Positions 6,223 through 11,158 of a DNA stretch of 11,158 nt are shown piece after piece. The stretch covers positions 1 to 11,158 of the forward strand of contig CALCXK010000108.1 in NCBI GenBank assembly GCA_937905835.1, in the 5' to 3' direction. Source of the DNA: an uncultured Ilumatobacter sp. (lineage in GTDB: Bacteria > Actinomycetota > Acidimicrobiia > Acidimicrobiales > Ilumatobacteraceae). The notes beneath the pieces were generated by a model. The model worked only from the letters and a program-made list of their open reading frames with translations. It was not told the origin of the DNA and did no database searches. The stretch's first letter is position 1, and each line of letters starts with the position of its first letter. Made by a program: the position numbers and the translations under genes.

Positions 6223-9200
6223 ATGGGGTTCAATAACCCGTCCTGGTCATGGAGCGAACTCCAGTCGGGTCAGCCGCCACGATTAGGGCAGAAGCAACAG
6301 AGTGCGAAGCAGGCCAACCGAGATGGCCGCGCACCAAGAAGCTCATCGTGGAATGCCGGTGGCGATGGCCCGGCCTCGAGCCGTCAACGGCAGCCGTTTG
6401 AAACACCTGACGGGTTGCGGGGCTCTGGGTCAGATGCTGCTGTCGTTCCGTACGCAGAGCTGCACTGTCATTCGAACTTCTCGTTTCTCGACGGTGCCTC
6501 TCATCCCGAAGAACTCGCCACTGAGGCAGCTCGACTCGGGCTTGTTGCCCTGGCGATCACTGACCACAATGGGTTCTACGGGGTGGTCCGATTTGCTGAG
6601 GCGGCCAAGGCTGTCGGCCTACTCACCGTGTTCGGTGCCGAGATCACCCTGACCGACGGCCTCTCTCCTGGCTTGCGAGTGGCGCGCAGCGAACCAGACA
6701 CTGACCGCCAGGTGGCGACCGGTCGTGTTCCTGATTCGCATGCGCCCGACCCTGTAGGAACCCATCTGTTGGTGCTGGCCGACGGGGTCGAGGGATACGG
6801 CAAGCTCTCGCGGGCGTTGAGCCTCGGGCATTTGGCCGGTGAGAAGGGCGCACCGCAGTTCGCCTTTGCCGACCTGGCCGAGATGTTGGCCGGCCACGTC
6901 TGGGTCCTCACTGGCTGCCGGAAGGGCGGCGTGCCCGCAGCCCTGGCCAACGGTCAGCCTGAGGCGGCGCGGCGCGAACTCAACCAATTGATCGAGGGGT
7001 TCGGACAGGACCGTGTGCTGGTCGAACTGTGGGATCACGGCGACCCACTTGACTCGGCACGCAACGATGCGCTGTATGCACTCGCCCAGCAGGCAGGGGT
7101 CGGCTGCGTGGCGACCAACAACGTTCACTATGCGACACCCTCGCAACGCAAGCTGGCTACCGCACTGGCAGCGGTCAGGTCACGGCGCAGCCTGGCCGAT
7201 GTCGACGCCTGGCTGCCCGGCTCGGCGGGAGCACATCTGCGATCCGGAGCCGAGCAGCAGGCTCGCTTTGCACGGTATCCGGGCGTGGTCGACCAGGCAG
7301 CCGTTGTTGGCCGGGCAGCGGCGTTCGACCTCGCACTCGTGGCACCGAAGCTCCCACCGTTCCCATGCCCCGTGGGTGATGGTGATCAGCCGCTCAACGA
7401 GATGCAGTATCTCCGCCAGGTCACCGAAGCCGGTGGCACGAAGCGCTACGGGGCTCGACCGGATGCCGTCCCTGTGGCGAATGGAGGAGTGGCCGAAGAC
7501 CTGTCATTGCGATCCAGGGCTTGGCAGACCATCGACCGTGAGTTGGCGCTGATTGATCAGCTCGACTTCGCCGGCTACTTCCTCGTGGTGTGGGATCTCG
7601 TGGAATTTTGCCGTCGCTCCGACATTTACTGTCAGGGACGGGGGAGTGCAGCGAACTCGGCGGTCTGCTACGCCATTGGGGTCACGGCTGCCGATGCCGT
7701 GTCGCTCGGCTTGCTGTTCGAGCGGTTCCTGTCACCCGAGCGGGACGGCCCACCCGACATCGACATCGACATCGAGTCCGACCGCCGCGAAGAAGTCATC
7801 CAGTACGTCTATGAACGCTACGGACGGCATCACACCGCGCAGGTCGCCAACGTGATCACCTACCGGGCGCGTTCGGCAGTGCGCGACATGGCCAAAGCGC
7901 TCGGCTACGAACCCGGCCAGCAAGACGCCTGGTCGAAACAGGTTGACGGCTGGGGCGGAGTTGCAGCGACGATGGAGCAGCAGGAGCAAGAGTGGCGCGC
8001 AAAGGTGAACTCTCGATCCGGCACGGATGCTTCGCTCGCCGCAGCGCAAAGGGATTGTTCGATTCCGAAGGCGGTGCTCGAGTTGGCGCTCGAAGTCGAA
8101 GACGCGCCGCGCCACCTCGGTATTCACTCGGGCGGCATGGTGATCGCCGATCGGCCGGTGATCGAGGTGTGCCCGGTCGAGTGGGGCCGGATGGACAGGC
8201 GGTCGGTACTGCAGTGGGACAAAGACGACTGTGCGGCATCGGGCCTCGTGAAGTTCGATCTGCTCGGTCTCGGCATGCTTTCGGCGCTGCACTACGCCGT
8301 TGACCTGGTGCGCGAACACCGGGACTACGAGATCGACATCGCGACCATCCCGCAGGACGACGACGTCTACGCGATGTTGTGCCGCGCCGACACGGTCGGG
8401 GTGTTCCAGGTCGAGTCACGCGCCCAGATGGCGACCTTGCCACGCCTCAAACCGCGCCGGTTCTACGACCTTGTGGTTGAGGTGGCGCTCATCCGGCCAG
8501 GCCCGATCCAGGGTGGTTCGGTGCACCCGTACCTCCGGCGTCGCAACGGCCAGGAGCAGGTCACGTATCTGCACCCATTACTCGAGAACTCGTTAGGCAA
8601 AACTCTCGGGATTCCGCTCTTTCAAGAACAGTTGATGCAGATGGCAATCGACGTTGCCGGCTTCACTCCGGCCGAGTCCGACGAGCTGCGCCAGGCAATG
8701 GGATCGAAACGGTCGGCTCGGCGGATGGAGCAGCTCAAGCAGCGGCTCTTCGCCGGGATGGAAACCAACGGCATCGTTGGCGATGTGGCCAACGAGCTGT
8801 ATCTCAAGATGAAGGCATTCGCGAACTACGGGTTCCCCGAGTCGCACTCGGTCAGTTTTGCGTACCTCGTCTACGCCTCGGCGTGGATCAAGTACCACGA
8901 GCCGGCGGCGTTTTGTGCGGCACTCCTCAACGCCCAGCCGATGGGGTTCTGGTCGCCCCACACACTGGTTCGCGATGCCCGTCGACACGGTGTAGTGGTC
9001 CACACGCCCGACCTCAATGCGTCGCTGGCCAGCGCCACCTTGGAGCCCTGCCCGCCGACTGTTGACGGTGAGTCAGCAGGAGCGTCGGAGGGTGGTGTGG
9101 CAGTCAGGCTCGGCCTCGGTTCGGTACGGGGCATCGGCAGCGAACTGGCCAAACAGATCGAAACGGTGCGCAAAGAGTGGGGCTTGTTCACCGACACCGA

Positions 9201-9804
9201 AGACCTCGTGCGCCGGGTTCCTGGCCTGCAGCTCCCACAGCTCGAAGCGCTGGCCACCGCCGGGGTGTTCACCGAGTGCTTTGCGCTTGACCGCCGTGAA
9301 GCGATCTGGACGGTCGGCGCCACGGTCCAGTCCCGACCTGGTCGGCTGGAAGGCATCATCACCGGTAATCGAGCACCTCGGTTGCCAGGGATGACTCCGG
9401 TGGAAGAAGCTGTTGCAGATCTGTGGGCCACCGGCGTGTCGCCCGATGGGCACCCCACACAGTTCGTCCGCAAGGAACTCGATGCGATTGGTGTGTTGAC
9501 GTCGGTGCAGTTGTGGAATACAGAACCCGGCACAGTGGTCCGTGTCGCCGGAGTGGTGACGCATCGCCAGCGACCGCAAACGGCGCAGGGGGTGACCTTC
9601 CTCAACCTCGAAGACGAGACCGGGTTGATCAATGTGGTGGTGTCGAAGGGATGCTGGCACCGGTTCCGCAAGGTGGCTCGCGAGGCCCCTGCACTGGTGA
9701 TTCGTGGCCGGCTCGAGCGGGCCGAAGGTGTGATCAACGTCGTGGCCGAGCGACTCGATCCGTTGCCGATGGAGGGCAAGGTACAGCGCCGCGACTTCCG
9801 CTGA
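6223..9804 (+). CDS. dnaE2: DnaE2, error-prone DNA polymerase III alpha-type subunit
   Basis: This is a 1193-residue polymerase of the C-family, slightly longer than the roughly 1,080-1,100 residues of mycobacterial DnaE2. The start MGFNNPSWSWSELQ matches the conserved DnaE2 N-terminus, confirming the ATG 11 bp after the LexA box. Domains: polar linker (16-75), PHP domain (77-375: HCH 81-83, TDH 113-115, GAE 138-140, His181, VH 301-302), polymerase core with GRGSAANSA (472-480), catalytic PDIDID (Asp512, Asp514) and KFD (Asp679), RQAMGSKR (823-830), the NYGFPESHSVSF fingers motif (868-879), a helix-hairpin-helix region near 1000-1040, and an OB fold (from about 1104) ending in the hallmark RRDFR. 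It copies past DNA lesions with ImuA' and ImuB. I see no QLxLF clamp motif near the C-terminus, consistent with recruitment through ImuB. A polar insertion at about 584-612 lies within the polymerase core. Confidence 0.97.
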   Translation: MGFNNPSWSWSELQSGQPPRLGQKQQSAKQANRDGRAPRSSSWNAGGDGPASSRQRQPFETPDGLRGSGSDAAVVPYAELHCHSNFSFLDGASHPEELATEAARLGLVALAITDHNGFYGVVRFAEAAKAVGLLTVFGAEITLTDGLSPGLRVARSEPDTDRQVATGRVPDSHAPDPVGTHLLVLADGVEGYGKLSRALSLGHLAGEKGAPQFAFADLAEMLAGHVWVLTGCRKGGVPAALANGQPEAARRELNQLIEGFGQDRVLVELWDHGDPLDSARNDALYALAQQAGVGCVATNNVHYATPSQRKLATALAAVRSRRSLADVDAWLPGSAGAHLRSGAEQQARFARYPGVVDQAAVVGRAAAFDLALVAPKLPPFPCPVGDGDQPLNEMQYLRQVTEAGGTKRYGARPDAVPVANGGVAEDLSLRSRAWQTIDRELALIDQLDFAGYFLVVWDLVEFCRRSDIYCQGRGSAANSAVCYAIGVTAADAVSLGLLFERFLSPERDGPPDIDIDIESDRREEVIQYVYERYGRHHTAQVANVITYRARSAVRDMAKALGYEPGQQDAWSKQVDGWGGVAATMEQQEQEWRAKVNSRSGTDASLAAAQRDCSIPKAVLELALEVEDAPRHLGIHSGGMVIADRPVIEVCPVEWGRMDRRSVLQWDKDDCAASGLVKFDLLGLGMLSALHYAVDLVREHRDYEIDIATIPQDDDVYAMLCRADTVGVFQVESRAQMATLPRLKPRRFYDLVVEVALIRPGPIQGGSVHPYLRRRNGQEQVTYLHPLLENSLGKTLGIPLFQEQLMQMAIDVAGFTPAESDELRQAMGSKRSARRMEQLKQRLFAGMETNGIVGDVANELYLKMKAFANYGFPESHSVSFAYLVYASAWIKYHEPAAFCAALLNAQPMGFWSPHTLVRDARRHGVVVHTPDLNASLASATLEPCPPTVDGESAGASEGGVAVRLGLGSVRGIGSELAKQIETVRKEWGLFTDTEDLVRRVPGLQLPQLEALATAGVFTECFALDRREAIWTVGATVQSRPGRLEGIITGNRAPRLPGMTPVEEAVADLWATGVSPDGHPTQFVRKELDAIGVLTSVQLWNTEPGTVVRVAGVVTHRQRPQTAQGVTFLNLEDETGLINVVVSKGCWHRFRKVAREAPALVIRGRLERAEGVINVVAERLDPLPMEGKVQRRDFR

Positions 9805-9819
9805 GGGTGTGTTCGCTGA

Positions 9820-9887
9820 AGTTGCAGCGGGTGTACCGGCGGGTACTGCCTGATCCCGAACGCAGTGGCCCGGGTGCGGCTGCAACT
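9820..9887. terminator. Nested inverted repeats after dnaE2, possible bidirectional terminator or structured RNA
   Basis: In the 159-bp gap between the convergent dnaE2 and Nudix genes, AGTTGCAGC (9820-9828) is the exact reverse complement of GCTGCAACT (9879-9887). Inside, CGGG (9840-9843) can pair with CCCG (9869-9872) and ACTGC (9845-9849) with GCAGT (9862-9866), so one long interrupted hairpin can form on either strand. There is no T tract. A terminator for both genes is the simplest reading; a small structured RNA is possible. Confidence 0.4.
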
Positions 9888-9963
9888 CGTGCCGGCCGAC
9901 GTGAGCAACTCGGCCGTAACGACGTGCGGGTCACCCCGAACTTCACCGCATCGAACCCGCGGC

Positions 9964-10473
9964 TCAGGATCCCGTGTCGATGGGCGAAGCAGGGATGCCG
10001 TCGTTCACGAGTGATCGCAGGAGCTTGGGCAGGGCCGCCGGAGCGAACCCGATGTCGGAGCCGGCCATGATTTCGTCGTAGCTCCACCACCGCATCTCGT
10101 GGACTCGTTCGGCACGCATCTGCTCCCAGCCGATTTCTGGAATCGCCTCAAAGTGCCCGGTGCGGATGAGGTAAATCTGGCCGCGCTGGCCGTCATAGGT
10201 GCCGTCGATGAACGGGATGGTGTGCTCACGGGTCCAGATATGCGGGCCGATCTCGGGATCCTGTAGCCCCGTCTCCTCGATTAATTCGCGGCGCAGTGCG
10301 GTGACATGGTCTTCGCCCGGGTCGAGGCCGCCGCCAGGAAGCGCCCAGACCTGACGAGTCGGAAACTCGAACCGAACCAGCAACAGGTCGTTCGCCGGCG
10401 TGAGGATGACGGCGCGAACGGCCTGGCGGATGCGCAGCGGAGCTTTGTCAGCAGTGTCTGACAGTTTGGTCAC
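9964..10473 (-). CDS. Nudix hydrolase (convergent with dnaE2)
   Basis: This is a 169-residue protein with a complete Nudix box: Gly48-x5-Glu54-x7-Arg62-Glu63-Leu-Ile-Glu66-Glu67-Thr-Gly69-Leu70. The preceding IRQAVRAVILTPANDLLLVRFEF and VWALPGGGLDPGE are typical of the MutT-like/ADP-ribose pyrophosphatase group. After the box come EHTIPFIDGTYDGQRGQIYLIRTGHF and RWWSYDEI, then a helical tail ALPKLLRSLVNDG. The substrate is not predictable. It lacks a signal peptide and should be cytosolic. The start is GTG at 10473, 2 bp after the stop of the DUF3039 gene; a GAAAG stretch about 9 nt upstream may serve as ribosome site. The tight spacing implies co-transcription with the DUF3039 gene. It shows little similarity outside the box to the other Nudix protein of the window, so the two are not a recent duplication. 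Confidence 0.88.
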   Translation of the reverse strand: MTKLSDTADKAPLRIRQAVRAVILTPANDLLLVRFEFPTRQVWALPGGGLDPGEDHVTALRRELIEETGLQDPEIGPHIWTREHTIPFIDGTYDGQRGQIYLIRTGHFEAIPEIGWEQMRAERVHEMRWWSYDEIMAGSDIGFAPAALPKLLRSLVNDGIPASPIDTGS

Positions 10474-10475
10474 CG

Positions 10476-10766
10476 TCAGTCTTTCGGAGAATCGCTGAGG
10501 CCGTCGTTGAAGTCTTTGTAGAGCCCGTACATGGCTTTACACTCCTCACACACGGGGAGCTGCTTCGGGTCGCGTGATGGCACCCAGGTGAAACCGCACA
10601 GGGCCTCGACGGGGGTGCCCATGACGCGGGCTTCCAGCACGACAGCGGCTGCATTCTCACCTCGCTTGACCTTGACGATGTGTGCAGCGGTCGGCTTGTC
10701 GGTTTCGGTCTGCTCGTCGGTGAGTAGATCGGTGTCGCGCACCGGCATGGTTTCCAGATTCGTCAT
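10476..10766 (-). CDS. DUF3039 family protein (small putative zinc-binding protein)
   Basis: This is a 96-residue protein with the DUF3039 core found widely in Actinobacteria: an N-terminal acidic/Thr-rich tail (LLTDEQTETDKPT), a HIVKVKRGE-like segment, VMGTPVEALCGFTWVPSRDP, and LPVCEECKAMYG. Cys57, Cys73 and Cys76, perhaps with His29, could form a zinc site, although metal binding is inferred from spacing. No function is established for the family. Two starts are plausible: ATG at 10766 and ATG at 10748, which has a GGAAA stretch 4 bases before it and would remove six residues. Because an AT-rich GATTTATAT element (about 10767-10775) overlaps the first ATG, transcription may begin past it, which would favour 10748. 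It forms a two-gene unit with the Nudix gene downstream. Confidence 0.8.
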   Translation of the reverse strand: MTNLETMPVRDTDLLTDEQTETDKPTAAHIVKVKRGENAAAVVLEARVMGTPVEALCGFTWVPSRDPKQLPVCEECKAMYGLYKDFNDGLSDSPKD

Positions 10767-10813
10767 ATAAATCAGTGAACCACATTCCGGAGCCAACGGG
10801 GTACGGTGCAAGG

Positions 10814-10942
10814 GTGTTCATCACGATAGTCGTCGCCGTTGCAGCAGTTGTTGCTGCTGTGATTGCCGATGAACGTCGCGACGACGAACGGCGTATACCG
10901 ATTCCCGTTCGGGTCAAGCCGCAGCGTCGCCCACAGGACTGA
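10814..10942 (+). CDS. Possible small single-pass membrane peptide, 42 residues
   Basis: An open frame starting at GTG encodes MFITIVVAVAAVVAAVIADE followed by a strongly charged tail rich in Arg and Asp and a Pro-rich end. Residues 2-18 form one hydrophobic helix long enough to span or nearly span the membrane, and the basic tail predicts a cytoplasmic C-terminus. TACGGT (10802-10807) ends 6 nt before the GTG, the same spacing as ahead of other genes here, and AAGGG is directly before the start. It is divergent from the DUF3039 gene. I do not recognise the family. The clean hydrophobic-then-charged pattern speaks for a real peptide, but a frame this short could arise by chance. Confidence 0.4.
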   Translation: MFITIVVAVAAVVAAVIADERRDDERRIPIPVRVKPQRRPQD

Positions 10943-11030
10943 CCCGCCTCGCTCCAGCGCGCGATCCGCCGACACATGACACAGCACTCCGTGTGATTGT
11001 GATTGCCTCTGATGGGGCACAGTGATTGAG

Positions 11031-11158
11031 ATGGCAAGGAATCTGAGCAGGACGAGCACGGCGTTCTCGTCCCTCAAGATTCCCGACTATCGGCGCCTCT
11101 GGTGGGCCGGAACGTTCTCGTTCATGGCTGTTCAGATGCAGTTTCTGCTCCGTGGCAT
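11031..11158 (+). CDS. MFS transporter, N-terminal fragment (continues beyond window)
   Basis: Forty-two full codons are visible: a basic N-terminus MARNLSRTSTAFSSLKIPDYRRLW followed by the start of the first membrane helix WAGTFSFMAVQMQFLLRG. The string SLKIPDYRRLWWAG is characteristic of the MFS_3/EntS-like branch of the major facilitator superfamily, in which this segment leads into helix 1 with a WxQ-like motif. These are 12-helix inner-membrane exporters, often of drugs or siderophores; the substrate is unknown. The ATG at 11031 was chosen because it leaves the usual short cytosolic tail; an in-frame GTG at 11022 would add three residues. CACAGT ends 7 nt before the ATG. The 3' end lies outside the window. 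Confidence 0.75.
   Translation, partial: MARNLSRTSTAFSSLKIPDYRRLWWAGTFSFMAVQMQFLLRG

Noticed and set aside
10772..11077. Minus-strand 101-codon frame between the DUF3039 gene and the MFS gene
   Set aside because: It overlaps the MFS start and the AT-rich promoter region, has no recognisable domain or ribosome site, and competes with a better plus-strand frame.
1..11158. CRISPR arrays, insertion sequences, rRNA or tRNA genes
   Set aside because: No regularly spaced repeats, transposase motifs, terminal inverted repeats or structural RNA signatures were seen on either strand.

Overview
The window is high-GC DNA from an actinobacterium, most likely a deep-branching one such as an Acidimicrobiia/Ilumatobacter-type organism. 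This is inferred from actinobacterial-type LexA boxes (TCGAAC-N4-GTTCGA), an ImuA'/ImuB/DnaE2 mutasome of mycobacterial type, a DUF3039 protein, and start codons that often sit directly behind a -10-like hexamer with no Shine-Dalgarno sequence. The taxonomic placement comes from motifs only and is not proven.

Layout: (i) 1-401 (-), start of a lipoprotein gene running off the left edge; (ii) 516-737 (+), a truncated carboxymuconolactone decarboxylase/peroxidase-like remnant; (iii) 776-1579 (-), an endonuclease/exonuclease/phosphatase protein, preceded by a tandem 14-bp repeat; (iv) 1693-2067 (-), an MmcQ/YjbR protein; (v) 2196-2648 (+), a protein with a NifU/Nfu N-terminal-like domain, followed by a terminator-like hairpin; (vi) 2742-9804, the SOS mutagenesis locus; (vii) 9964-10766 (-), a two-gene unit encoding a Nudix hydrolase and a DUF3039 protein; (viii) 10814-10942 (+), a possible 42-residue membrane peptide; (ix) 11031 to the right edge (+), the N-terminus of an MFS transporter.

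The core of the window is the complete DNA-damage-inducible mutasome. A perfect LexA box lies just ahead of imuA'-imuB, two genes 2 bp apart. A second, nearly identical box lies just ahead of dnaE2, so the two transcripts form one LexA regulon but start separately. In the established model, DnaE2 is the error-prone polymerase, ImuB is a catalytically inactive Y-family protein that docks on the beta clamp (QLGLW motif visible here), and ImuA' is a RecA-like adaptor. Between imuB and dnaE2 sit a previously uncalled 51-codon antisense ORF with the best ribosome binding site in the window, and a Nudix hydrolase with its own promoter. A second Nudix gene converges on dnaE2 from the other side.

Most first genes in the window (lipoprotein, peroxidase remnant, yjbR-like, imuA', Nudix 1, dnaE2, 42-aa ORF) have an NANNNT hexamer ending 6-7 nt before the start codon. 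This suggests leaderless transcription as the local rule, with LexA acting by occupying the promoter core.
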